From assembly GCF_029633865.1 (NCBI RefSeq), contig NC_079215.1:47615786-47679785 (forward strand): a stretch of DNA of 64,000 bases, written 5' to 3'. A program made the position numbers and the translations under genes. Below are positions 10,674 to 23,100 of this stretch, piece after piece. The notes beneath the pieces were generated by a model. The model was not told the origin of the DNA. It searched no databases and saw only the letters and a list, made by a program, of their open reading frames with translations. The DNA is from Lampris incognitus (lineage: Eukaryota; Chordata; Actinopteri; Lampriformes; Lampridae). Numbering within the stretch: the stretch's first letter is position 1; each line of letters starts with the position of its first letter.

Positions 10674-12678
10674 AGTCATGTGAAAAAAATAAGTACACCT
10701 GGTGTAAATTTTTGACTTTTTCAACATGTTTCATCATACATATATTTGATTTCAACAATATTGATGGATAAAGGTGATATAATAATAACAAATAACATGT
10801 AGCATTTACATGGGTATTCCATATTATAATTTAAAAAACATAAATGCAACTTTATGTGGAAAAATTAAGTACGCCCTTGGCTCTAATAGCTGGTATTGCC
10901 CCCTTTGGCAGAAACAACCTCAAGTAGGTGTTTCTTTTAACTGTCTATCAGTCTCTGACATTGATTGGAAGAAGGTTTTGCCCACTTGCCCATGCAGAAT
11001 TCTTTCAGCTGTGCGATGTTTGAGGGTCCCCCCCAGCATCTCAATGGGATTTAGATCTGGTCTTTGACTTTGCCGTTCCAGAATCCTCCGTTTCTTTCTT
11101 TTCAGCCATCCTTTGGTGGATTTACTAGAATTTGTAGGGTCATTATCATGTTGCAAGGTCCACTTTCGGCTGAGCTTCAATCTTCTTGACAGATGGCCTC
11201 ACCTTAACCTCACTTACCCTGTGGTACGATGAAGTATTCACTGTGGATTCTGTGATGATGAGTTGCCAGGCCCTGATACAGCGAAGCAGCCCCAAATCAT
11301 AACATTTCCACCACCATGCTTTAAAGTTGGTATCAGGTTCCTCTGGTCAAATGCTATCTTTGGTTTTTGCCAAACATGTCTTCTCCTTTTTTTCCCCTAT
11401 TGCTCCCCAATTATATTTGTCCAATTACCCCACTCTTCCGAGCCATTCCGGTTGCTGCGCCATCCCCTCTGCTGATCTGGGGAGGGCTGCAGACTACCAC
11501 ATGCCTCCTCCGATACATGTGGAGTTGCCAGCCGCTTCTTTTCACCTGACAGTGAGGAGTTTCGCCAGGGGGACATAGCACATGGGGGATCACACTATTA
11601 CCCCCAGTTCTCCCTACCCCCTGAACAGGCGCCCTGACTGACCAGAGGGAGGCGCTAGTGCAGCGGCCAGGACACACACCCACATCCGGCTTCCCACCTG
11701 CAGACACAGCCAATTGTGTCTGTAGGGATGCCCGACCAAACCGGAGGTAACACATGGATTCGAACCGGCGATCCTTGTGTTGATAGGCAACGGAATAGAC
11801 CGCTATGCTACCCGAATGACCCCAAACATGTCATTTTGTACTGTGGCCAAATAATTCTATCTTTGACTCGTCTGCCCTGAGCACATTGTTCCAGAAGCCC
11901 TTGTCTTTCCTAGATGTTACTGGCAAACTTCAGTCTTGCCCTGATTTTCTTTGGAGACAGCAGAGGTTTCCTCCTGGCACACTTCCCATGTAGATCAGAT
12001 TTGTTCAGACTTTTTTTAACAGTAGACTCATGCACTTTGACATCAACAGTGGCAAGAGCTACCTGTAGGTCCCGTGATGAAATTTTGGGATTCTTAGGTG
12101 TGCTGTTGGGCTGAACTTGCTGAAGCAGCCTGGCCTGGACAAGTTGGCAGTTGTCTGAATTCTTCTCTACTTGTAGATGATCTTCCAGACAGTGGCATGA
12201 TTGATTTCCAATCATTTGGAGATCTTTTTTAATCCCCTCCCAGACTCATATGCACCTCTAACCTTCTTTTTGAAGTCCTTGGTGAGCTCTTTCAATCTAG
12301 GCATGGTGATATCACACACTTCAACAACAAAGAGCAAACCAAACTACAGTTCTTGGGTGTGAATTAGACAGGTTCCACCGAGATCCTGTCTAATGATGCT
12401 CTAATCATTTGGACCTGATCTGGTGCACCTGATTCTAATTCTAGGTATTTGAAATAGTGATAAATGCCAGGGTGTACCTAAGTTTTCCACGTGCAAAATT
12501 TGCATTTATATTTATTTAAATTATACAATGGATTACAAAATGTAAATGTTGCATGATATTTGTGTTATTATATCACATTTATCCATCAATATTGTTGATC
12601 TGAAGATCAAATATCTGTATGCTGAAATATGTTGAAAAAGTCAAAACTTTACATGAGGGTATACTTTTTCAAATGACT
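10674..12678 (-). mobile_element. Tc1/mariner element B with ~200-bp inverted repeats
   Basis: The left end AGTCATGTGAAAA with a following run including TTTTTGACTTTTTCAACAT is repeated inverted at the right end (12.46-12.68 kb; both ends share CAACAATATTGATGGATAAA). This is an IR/DR layout. The minus strand has a transposase start near 12304 (MPRLKELTKDFKKK), a linker KNPKISSRDLQVALATVDVK, and near the left the motif SQRPDLNPIEMLGGTLKHR. The frame is broken. A SINE-A is inserted at 11381-11821. Confidence 0.9.
11381..11821 (-). mobile_element. SINE-A copy 4, inside Tc1 element B
   Basis: Flanked by CCAAACATGTC at 11370-11380 and 11822-11832 (11-bp target duplication). It splits the Tc1 transposase relic, so it is younger than that Tc1. 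Confidence 0.94.
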
Positions 12679-12720
12679 ATATGCTGCAAAAGAATACATC
12701 CTTTATGGTTTCAGACAAGA

Positions 12721-12721
12721 T

Positions 12722-12816
<95 letters not shown>
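12721..12816. repeat. (GT)n microsatellite
   Basis: About 95 bp of GT interrupted once by TTTGTTT. It lies just outside the right end of Tc1 element B. Confidence 0.97.
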
Positions 12817-12820
<4 letters not shown>

Positions 12821-13260
12821 ACAGACTTCATACTTTTTACAGCTCACTAGACTAAGTAGCAATCAAAGAAGAATTTTACCATGAAGATAGTAATGTTTTC
12901 AAATTTCAGAGACGTGGTGTAAGTTTTCAGATCCTATTTGACACTTTGACATCAATTACCAAATCGTCAGAGGAGCTTTTTCTTACAATACAACAGTTGT
13001 TTTACAATTCGCCATTTCAGTTCTGTCTGGCTCCTTGGGACCATTCTGTCTTTGTAGAAGCAGTGAAATTGGTTTTTTATCAGCTACATTCTGTCAGTAT
13101 TAACGTGGTAACGTTAGCTTTATAAGCCCCTTGGGGTTTTTGTGCCTCAAAGGAATTTTTTTAAGTCTTTTTAGACCCATTTTTCATTATTTAAACATGC
13201 CTACAAATGTACAAGCCTTAAATTATTAAACCCTGAAGGGTATCTTTTTTTTTTTTGGAA
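12817..13260. other. non-coding gap
   Basis: Nothing recognised. Confidence 0.6.
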
Positions 13261-13275
13261 ATGGTCTGGAAATGA

Positions 13276-13615
13276 GGTGGCACAGTGGTGCAGTGGTTAG
13301 CGCGGTCGCCTCACAGCAAGAAGGTCCTGGGTTCGAGTCCCAGGGTAGTCCAACCTTGGGGGTTGTCCCGGGTAGCCCTCTGTGTGGACTTTGCATGTTC
13401 TCCCCATGTCTGCATGGGTTTCCTCTGAGTGCTCCCGTTTACTCCCACAGTCCAAAGACATGTAGGTAAGGTGAATCGGCCGTACTAACTTGTCCCTAGG
13501 TGTGTGTGTGTGTGGGGGGGCTGTGTCCATGGTGTCTCCCCGCCTGCCGCCCAATGACTGCTGAGATAGGCTCCTGCAACTCTGAGTAAGGATGAGCAGT
13601 TTGGATAATGGATGG
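13276..13615 (+). mobile_element. SINE-B copy 1 with 15-bp target duplication
   Basis: Flanks are ATGGTCTGGAAATGA (13261-13275) and ATGGTCTGGAAGTGA (13616-13630), one mismatch. The tRNA-like head is GTGGTGCAGTGGTTAGCGCG with GGGTTCGAGTCCC. The body carries CTCCCACAGTCCAAAGACAT and the tail is TGGATAATGGATGG. Confidence 0.92.
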
Positions 13616-13776
13616 ATGGTCTGGAAGTGAAAACTGAAAGATACTGTATTTCTTGCCTCCACCTGACCCCATCTTATCGGCTAATACCCTGAATTCAAAC
13701 CACCTCTCTCTGTACGCCTGTGGAGCTACAAGTGAAACTGGGGTTAGTTATTATTAGGACCAGACCTTGCTGACGT

Positions 13777-13777
<1 letters not shown>

Positions 13778-13818
<41 letters not shown>
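13778..13818. repeat. (CT)n microsatellite
   Basis: About 20 CT units, 165 bp upstream of the first recognised usp43 exon. Confidence 0.96.
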
Positions 13819-13820
<2 letters not shown>

Positions 13821-13984
13821 TGCTCTCTTCCTCCAGAAGATCACTACAACCTGCCCTCCTCTGTCTCTACCTTGATCTCCGAAACCTCCACACAGAGTCA
13901 AGAATAGTGGGTTAGGAAACCTGCAGGAATAGGAACCGTTAATGTTTTGCTCTAAATTTGCTTTCTGTGTTCTCCTCCTCCCAG

Positions 13985-14159
13985 GATACCACCACAGCCT
14001 CCCCTCCTCTCCCCACAACTCCACCTCCACCGCTGGTCCTGAGGGCAAAAGGTTAGCCCCATCGGGGACCCTTTCCTCTGAATTCCTCAACCAGAGCAGC
14101 TCCAATAAGGTCCTCCTTCTCATCTGTAATACGGCAGGGTCCGGCCAGCAGGCGGTCAG
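13985..14159 (+). CDS. usp43: usp43 exon (first recognised in window)
   Basis: The acceptor is CTCCTCCTCCCAG and the donor is CAG|GTGAGC. The exon takes one base from an unseen upstream exon and leaves two bases (AG) for the next. It reads a Ser/Pro-rich linker followed by [19 protein letters not shown]. Human USP43 has a comparable stretch (KVLILFCNLVGSGQQAS) just before RFGPP, which is what anchors the call. The linker is poorly conserved, so the 5' boundary rests mainly on the strong polypyrimidine acceptor. The exon that should precede it was not recognised in the 13.9 kb upstream. Confidence 0.85.
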
Positions 14160-17100
14160 GTGAGCCTTCACTTGGCTGGTAGTTTTCCAGTTTTTAGTTG
14201 TTGTTGTTTTTCATTTTGCTTGATGAGTCACTGTTGACTCAATATCAGCCATTACATTCACTGAGCTGTGCTTCATCACCTAAATTGAGCACACCGCTGC
14301 AAAGAGTCAATTACCCACTTACCCCTGCGATTCATTATACTTCATAACGGCATTAAGTTTGAGTATGTATGTTATGTCGAGTGCCAGACTTGCATCAAGA
14401 GTTCACTTCAGGTTATACTTTTTTTATTCTCTGTATTAGATGATATACAGAGAGATTTCATGCATCAGGGGCAGTTCTTCCGCTGCTCTCCTGTGGCTGC
14501 TGTTGGCTGTGGAAACTCCGTTATCCTTTTCCACTAAGTCAGCATCTAATGCCCTCACATGTCAACATCCAAGTCCATTTAATCTTTTTATCCTCATTGC
14601 ATCATTTCTCCTGCCTAGGCGATTCCCCCCCCCCCCCCCCTATCCAGTCCCTGTCCTTTGCAGTCCTTATAATGCCTCGCTACTTTTGGAACCTTTCAGC
14701 TGATCGTAGTGTACTACAGAGGCATACGAGCTATTGTCACAGCTCCTCGGGAGGACAGCAGAACGAAAATATGCATTGACGAGAACTTGGGTAAAATATA
14801 CCAACTGGTAAAATGACCTAACGAAGCCCTTATCTTGGGATGAGTGGGGTGACCGCAATGATGTCACTAATAACTCCTCAAACACCAAGCTGATGCTGTT
14901 ATCCAAAGTGATTCCCAATAATCACAATAGTAATATGAGCTTCCAACTCCCAGATTACCAGTGTTACAAGCAGCCGATAGTATGGATGACATCAGTAAGA
15001 GCCATATCACCCTGAGAGTTTTCCTGTGGCTGAACGACCCTGTAAGAGAGAACTATGGTGGCAGAAAATGTACTTTAGCATTAAAATAAATGGGGGCGTC
15101 CAGGTTTTTGTGGCGGACTATTCTGTGGCCTACCAACACGGAGATTGCCAGATCGAATCCCTGTGTTACCTGTGTAGGCATCCCTACAGAAACCGTTGGC
15201 TGTGTCTGCGGGTGGAAAGCCGGATGTGGGTATGTGTCGTGGTCGCTGCACTAGCGCCTCCTCTGGTCGGTTGGGGCACCTGTTTGGGGGAGAGGGGGAA
15301 CTGGGGGGAGTAGCCTTATCCTCCCACATGTATTGGAGGAGATGTGTGGTAGTCTGCAGCCCTCCCTGGATTGGCAGACGACATGGAGAAGGTCTAAGGA
15401 CAGGATGTTGTGTTGCTGTTAAGCCCACTGAGGCAAATTTGTAATTTGTGATATTGGGCTATACAAATAAAATTGATTTGATTTGATTTGATGGAGCAGT
15501 GACCAGGGTGGCTCGGAAGAGTGGGGTAATTGGCCGGATACAATAGGGGGGGGGGTGAAAAGTTCACATTGTATTTAGCGTTAAAAATGACGTTGAAAAC
15601 AAAATTTGAATTAGGGAGAGCGCGTTGCCATGGAAAAACTTTCATCAGAAAAAAATATTTAATTGCCATTGTCTAGTGCAACAGATCTTGTGCAACAGGT
15701 TCATGATTTTGATGAAAAAGGTATCAGGTGTTATAAGGCAGCCGTCATGCAGCTACCAAATTGATTCATGAACATTTGGAAAGGTTATTTTCTGCGCTTT
15801 CATCATGGTTCTAAGCCCGCTAACCTGACTGTCTACTGCTCCACCACCCGCACAACCACTTGCACCCACAAACAGCTTGAGTGTCTGTTTTTATAGAAGC
15901 CTGTTGATTGCAGCTGTGGTGTATTGACTGAATGGCACCGTGTGTGTGTGTGTGGTGTCATGTGGCAACATGGCACCAGGTGGCAGGTAGCTGGAAATCT
16001 GAGTGCTGTTTTGTAAAATCTAAACTCAGAATAGCAGTTTGGTCAGGTCCAAATGCACACACTTGTTGTGTGTACCCACATCAATAATGTATTTATAGAT
16101 ATAAATCTTATTTATGGATATAAACATCTGTGATGGACTGGCAGCCTGTCCAGGGTGTCTCCCCGCCTGCGGCTCAGTGACTGCTGGGATTGGCTCCAGC
16201 ATCCCGCGACCCCAGTTTGGATAAGCAGCCTGGATAATGGATGGATATAAACTGTTTGTTTTCTCAAGAACACAGACATACTATAGAGAGACATGGTCAT
16301 TTTTGTCATTGTGATAAACCTGGAGTTCTCTGGCACAGACACGGATAATGATGGTGTTAAAAGAGGGTTCATCAACTAATTTATTAAAACACATTGTTAA
16401 AAACACCAGAGATAAAAGCACCGAGACATCTGCAGAGTCTAGATGGCACAGAGCCGCTACAGTCCGCATACCCACAATTCAGCTCTCACTCTTGGCCCTG
16501 GGGAAATTCTTTCTCTGCATTTCACCTGTCTTAGCTGTGTAGCTAGGAGCAGTGGGCAGCCGCTGTGCAGCACCCGGGGATTCTTCTTGCCAATGCCTTG
16601 GTCTGGGGCACAGACATGCATGTGTTTCTGATGGTGGGGGAAACCGGAGCACCCGGGGAAAACCCACCACAGACAAGGGGGAGAACATGCAAACTCCACA
16701 CAGAGAATGACCTGGGATGACCCCCCAAGGTTGGACAACCCCAGGGGTTCAAACCCAGGACCTTCTTGCTGTGAGGCGACGGCGCTTACCACTGGGCCAC
16801 CATGCCCCCGTCTTCATTTGTGGGCGGCCACTATTTCAACCTGTTTTGAGCCAATTACACGGACTTGAGACAGGTGCGGCTGCACCTCTCTGCCACAGTC
16901 ATTGAAGCAGGATCACAGCCGCCCAACAAGACTAAACTTCTCCCTGGTTTCCTGACACCCAGGTGTCGTAATATTTGCATCATGACCAAGTTGCTAAATC
17001 ATTGGCACCATTTACACTTGGCACTAAAATACACTAATCAGAGAGCAGTCAAATAGTGTTTGCTTCCATAAAAACTTGGGTGTGAACACACCAAGGATGC

Positions 17101-20100
17101 ATCATAGATCAATTTTAATCTGATTTCTCATGCCGCCCGTGGGAAGTGGGTTAAGACACAGTGTGGTGTCACATTGGCATGTAAATGCAAATGGAACCGT
17201 TTCTTCAGTAGTCACCCGTCTGCTCCTCTTTGATGGGTAAAAAGTGGGCTACGTTCAGGAAGAGGACCTGTCATATTGCTCAGGGAAGTGCTGGGCTTGT
17301 GTAATTGGATCACTCATCTGCTGCTGGAGATACATTTTTCAAAACATATGTAAAGCTGAAGTTAGAAGTTTGCATACACCTTAGTCAAATACATTTAAAC
17401 TCAGTTTTTCACAATTCCTGACATTTAATCCTAGTCAACATTCCCTGTCTTAGGTCAGTTTGGATCTCTACTTCATTTAAAAAATTTGAAATGTCAGAAT
17501 AATAGTAAAGAGAATTATCTATTTCAGTTTTTATTTTTTTACATTTATTTTTAGTGTTTGGTAGCATTGCTTTTAAATTGTTTAACTTGGGTCAACCATT
17601 TTGGATAGCTTTCCAGAAGCTTCTCACTATAAGATGCTGGATTTTTTAGCCCATTCCTCCTGAAGAAACTGGTGTAATTGAGTCAGGCTTGTAGACCTCT
17701 TTACTTGCACGTGTTTTTCAGTTCTGCCCACAAATTTTCAATGGGATTGAGGTCAGGGCTTTGTGATGGCCACTCCATTACCTTGACTTTGTTGTCCTTA
17801 AGCCATTTTGTCACAAGTTTGGAAGTATGCTTAGGTCATTATCCATTTGGAAGACCCATCTGCGACCAAACTTTAACCTCCTGGCTGATGTCTTGAGATG
17901 TTACTTCAACATATCCACGTAATTTTCCTTCCTCATGATGTATTCCCCACAACATGATGCTGCCTACCCCGTGCTTCATGGTTGGGATGGTGTTCTTTGG
18001 CAAGCCTCCCCCTTTTTCCTCCAAACATAACGATGGTCATTATGGCCAAACAGTTTAATTTTTGTTTCATCAGACATAAAGACATTTCTCTAAAAAGTAA
18101 GATCTTTGCCCCCATGTGCTGTGCAAACCGTAGTCTAACTTTTTTGTGGTGGTCTCTGAGCAGTGGCTTCTTCCTTGCTGAGTGGCCTCTCAGGTTATGT
18201 CGCTATACCACTCATTTTACTGTGGATATAGATATTTTTGTACCTGTTTCCTCCAGCATCTTCACTAGGTCGTTTGCTGTTGTTCTGGGTTTGATTTGCA
18301 CTTCTTGCGCTGAACTACGTTCATCTCTAGGAGACAGAATGCATCTCCTTCCTGAGCGGTATGATGGCTGTGTGATCCCATGGTGTTTATACTTGCATAC
18401 TATTATTTGTACAGATGAACGTGATACCTTCAGGCATTTGGAAATTGCTCCTGAGGATGAACCAGACTTGGTGGAGGTCCACAATTTTTTTTTCTGAGGT
18501 CTTAGTTGATTTCTTTTGATTTTCCCATGACGTCAAGCAAAGAGGCACTTATCTTGAAGCTAGGCCTTAAAATACAGCCACAGGGGGCGTCTGGGTAGCA
18601 TGATGGTCTATTCTGTTGCCTACCAACATGGCGGTCCTGGTTTGAATCCCCGTGTTACCTCCGGCTTGGTCAGGCGTCCCTACAGACACAATTGATCGTG
18701 TCTGCGGGTGGGAAGCCAAATGTGAGTGTGTCCTGGTCACTGCACTAGCGCCTCCTCTGGTCGGTCGGGGCACCTGTTTGGGGGAGAGGGGGAACTGGGG
18801 GGAGTAGCGTTATCCTCCTACGCACTACGTCCCCCTGGCGAACTCCTCACTAAAACGCGACGTACCTATTTCAGCAAATCTGCACAGGACGTGCCAAATT
18901 ATTATCTATTAGAACCGAGATCACAAAAATTGTATTATTGTTCACCAGTAACTAACTGAGTGTCCTTTAGGTAATATATGGTTCTAAATGACCATATTTT
19001 GAAATCAACTTTTGCTGTTGAAATAATGACACACAAACAATAGAGTGAGTCTACAATTTGATTTTATTATTTTATTTCGAGTATTCTTGTGTGTCTCAGT
19101 TTCAGTATGTCTGCGAGTCCCGTTTTTAAATTATCCACTTGATGCTTTTGGCACTTCATAAGACAGACGCAGTGTGAGAACAAGGAGGTTGGCAGCTGGA
19201 AGTCTCAGAGGACATTGGCTGCAGTGGTGCTGTCCTCTCTTGGTCTTCCTCCTCTGAAAATTCAATAAATCTTGAAATATCTTAAAGCAAGAATAAATGT
19301 AAACCAACATATAGTAGTAATATGATATGAGAATGCAGGGATTCACCATGGCTCTAATTCATTCAATATATTACTAGAATAGGACTGGGCATCCTAAAAA
19401 ATGTGTTAGGAGACAGACATATGTTACCGTGATTATCAGACACAGTGAGATGGATGGATGAATGGAAAGATGGATGGATGGATGGATGGATGGATGGATG
19501 GATGGATGGATGGATGGATGGATGGATGGATGGATGGATGGATGGATGGATGGATGGATGGATGGATGGATTGATGGATTGATTGGTTGGTTGGTTGGTT
19601 GGTTGGTTGGTTGGTTGGTTGGTTGGTTGGTTGGTTGGTTGGTTGGTTGGTTGGTTGGTTGGTTGGTTGATTGGTTGATATTGGATACTGGACAGCACCA
19701 TGTCTCTGAAGATGGTTTAAATTTCTTTTCATCCAGTCTGGAGAAAGAGCCTTCCTCTTACCCCAGGGGTTCTCAAACTTTTTCACACCAAGGACCACTT
19801 GATCATAAAAAAAATTTCCGTGGACCACCTAACCAGCCGGCCAACACCCTCCCCCCCGCCCAAAAAAACCCTTTTTAAAACAGTCTATATTAGGCTTACA
19901 ATAGCATATTATGTTTTATATTACGAATTATGTCTGCAGATATTACAATACAAAATATGTAATAAATAGGCTACTAGCAAAATTAGGCTAGGCTTCTACC
20001 ATATACCTTGACCTTGATTTTTGTGAGATGTATGTGTAATTACTGTTTCATATTAATTTTGTTCAGAGCTATTGCCTTTGGTTGTGATGTGATGAATAAA

Positions 20101-23100
20101 ACATGGGAATTTATTTGAAATACCACTGTCAGGGTGAACTCAATGTGAATTCATCATTAAAAGAGTGAACTATTAATGTTAATTTAACAAAAATTCGTTT
20201 TAATAGGAATCAAATCTTTGTACTGGCTCTTGTGAAGCTATGAAATTACACATTTCAAATAAGCATAACAGCTTTACAGGTAGCAGCAGTGAACAACTAA
20301 TTGGAGGAATGCTGTTGCTTTTGCTGTTGCATCACTGACTCAATGTCTGGCTCCACACTAGAGAGTTTCAGTCTCATACAGGGGGCTACATCGATCTTGT
20401 TCCTCTGCTTGGTTTTCAAACCAAGAACCCAACTTCACAGTTGTAGGTGGTTGAAAACGGCATTAACACTTGCAAAGCAGACTCAGCCAGCTCAGGATGT
20501 TCAGGTTGGACGAGAACCCAGAAGTCTGTCAAGCATTTTTCTCTGAACGCCATTCTCAGTGTTCCATCTGATGCAATGTCCACAAGACTATCCACCTTCC
20601 GTGCTGATAGTTTGGAACTGACGCGCTCAATGTGAGGTTGGTCTCCAAATGGATTTCTGATCCATTCAAGGTCCACATCCAATTCTGGAAAGTATCTTCC
20701 CAATTGCATGTGAATGCCTTGCAAATGTTCCTTGAAGGCTGCAAGTGTGTTGCTATCCAGAACCTCTTCAGCTTCGAGGACAAAATCGGCTAGACTTGGG
20801 AAACAGTCAAACTCCTGGCGATCAAGACGCGCGCACCACAGATCCATTTTGATGCGAGTGGCTTTAACTTTGTCCTGCACTGTAAAAACCGTGACCGCTT
20901 TTCCTTGCAGTGCTAAATTCAGGTTATTAAGCATGCTGAACACATCAGCAAGTAAGGCTAGTTTTGCGAGCCATTGAAAGTCATGCATTCTGCCATAAAG
21001 TTCATCAGTTTGATGCAAAAACAGCTTGACTTCATCGCGCAGTTCAAAGAGGTGGTGAGAACTTTACCACGCGATAGCCAGCGAACTTCTGTGTGGAAAA
21101 GAAGTCTTGTGTGCTCACTCCCCATTTCTTCACACAGAACTTTAAAAAGACGTGAGTTCAGTGCCTTGCTTTTAATTAAGTTGACAATTTTTACGGCCTC
21201 GTCCAAAACCTGTTTAAGACAGGGTGGCATTTTTTTTACTGCCAATTGCTCTCTGTGGATACAGCAGTGCGTCGATGCAGCAGAGGGAGCGACAGCGCGT
21301 ACACGCGTAACCAGGCCCTTGTGTTTGGCTGTCATCGCCGTGGCACCGTCAGTGCACACGCCAGCACACCTCTTCCAATCAATGTTATTCTGCACAATGA
21401 AGTTATTTAGGGACTCAAATATCACCTCTCCTGTGGTGTTGGTTGGTAGGGATTAACAGAAAAGAAAATCATTGTGAACAGCACCCGCATGTATGTACCG
21501 CACAAAGCAGATTACCGATGTCCGTGGACTCGTCCAGTTGGAGAGAGAAAAAAAGACTCTGATCTTGGACATTTGCAGCCATGGATGTTATTCGCCGCTT
21601 GACTGTATCATTGGACAGAGGTACTTTGTAAAGTTCCTCACTCGCTTTCTCCCCTAGCATTATGTTGGCCATAACCTTTGCAGCTGGCTTAACCAAGGTC
21701 TCGCCGATTGAGTGAGGTTTGCCAGCTTTCGCAATGGGTAGGGGGACCTTGTATGAGGCTTCGGTAGCTTTCGCGTTTTCCCCTGGCATAAAAAACTGTG
21801 TGGCTTCCTTTCTCGCGTGTCGCTCAAGCTCTTCACGTTTTCTCTCAAAAATTGCACATGTTTCGAGGTGTATTCCTTGTGTTTTGACTCAAAGTGACGC
21901 TTGAGTTTGGCAGGTTTCATTGCTTCATTAGCTAATATGTCATAGCACACAACACAATGAGGTTTTGGATCCTCAGCATCTCCAGTCCAGAAAAATCTAA
22001 ATTGAATGTAATCGCTACTGTATTTACGTTTCACTTTTGCAGTGGCTTTTTCAGAGTGTTTTGCTAGCACCTGCTGCAAACTGTTAGCACTATGGGACTC
22101 CATGCTAACACTGACGCGCTAAATGTGAGAAGGAAGTCTTTGCACCTTGTTGCTTACATTGTTTGTCGTTTCTCTGGATTTTCTCTTCAGCCACCGATCC
22201 ATGATGTTTGTATTTTGAACGGTTCACTTCACTCTTTGTTAGATTCTACTTAATTTTCACAATAGTCAGGAGGTCTTTGATATGAAAATCCTGTTATTGG
22301 AATGGAAGCTAACTAGGTAACCTAGGTAACACAGGCTAACTGAAGAGACATGACTCAAAACGCAAGTTTGCATTAGACAAATTGAACAAAATTCTTAGGC
22401 TTATTTAGGCTACATTTTGATTCACTTTTAATTTAGAAAACATTTAGAAAACAGCTGTACTCGTAACTTTGCATTGGAACGCAGATGAAGGTGATTTGAG
22501 AAACACGATTTTTTTTTGCAATCCTCCCACGGACCACTTGGGGGCGCTCGCGGACCACTGGTGGTCCGCGGACCACACTTTGAGTATCACAGTCTTACCC
22601 CAATCCCTTTTACTGACATGGCGCACCTCGCTGTAGCAAAGCACTCCTGTTGATACCAGCCTCAGGTCAGACTACTCTTCCTTATTTCTTGTTAAGTGTG
22701 CACACAGATAAACCAGTATTCACCGCAGTGATTATTTGTCCTCCCTTTGGCGGTTCGTTGTACGCCACTGTTTGTTGAGAATCGTTTGTTTTCTTTTTGT
22801 CAGCTCTGAGAGCAGCACTTTGGTTTCTTAACTCCTTGTGTCCTCTTTGTTTTTAAAGCCCTTTTACGTTTGCAATGTCGGTCACATGTCACATGGGGTT
22901 TAAGGAGCTGTACATGGAAAAGGCCCCTAAAGGGACTGACGGGGGCTTGACACTCGCTCCTGTGTGGACTGCCTGCATACGAGCTGTGCCTTCATTTTAC
23001 AACCAAGAAATGGCAAAGAGAAACTCGTGAAGAAAGTGTGAAAACGGTGTTATGTGCTGAGGATGGGATGGATTGTTCACTTAAGGGAACCCCAAAATTC

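Noticed and set aside
19363..19878. Long open frames on both strands reading WMDG or NQPT/HPSI repeats
   Set aside because: They are translations of the ATGG/TTGG array and have no stops only because of the repeat.
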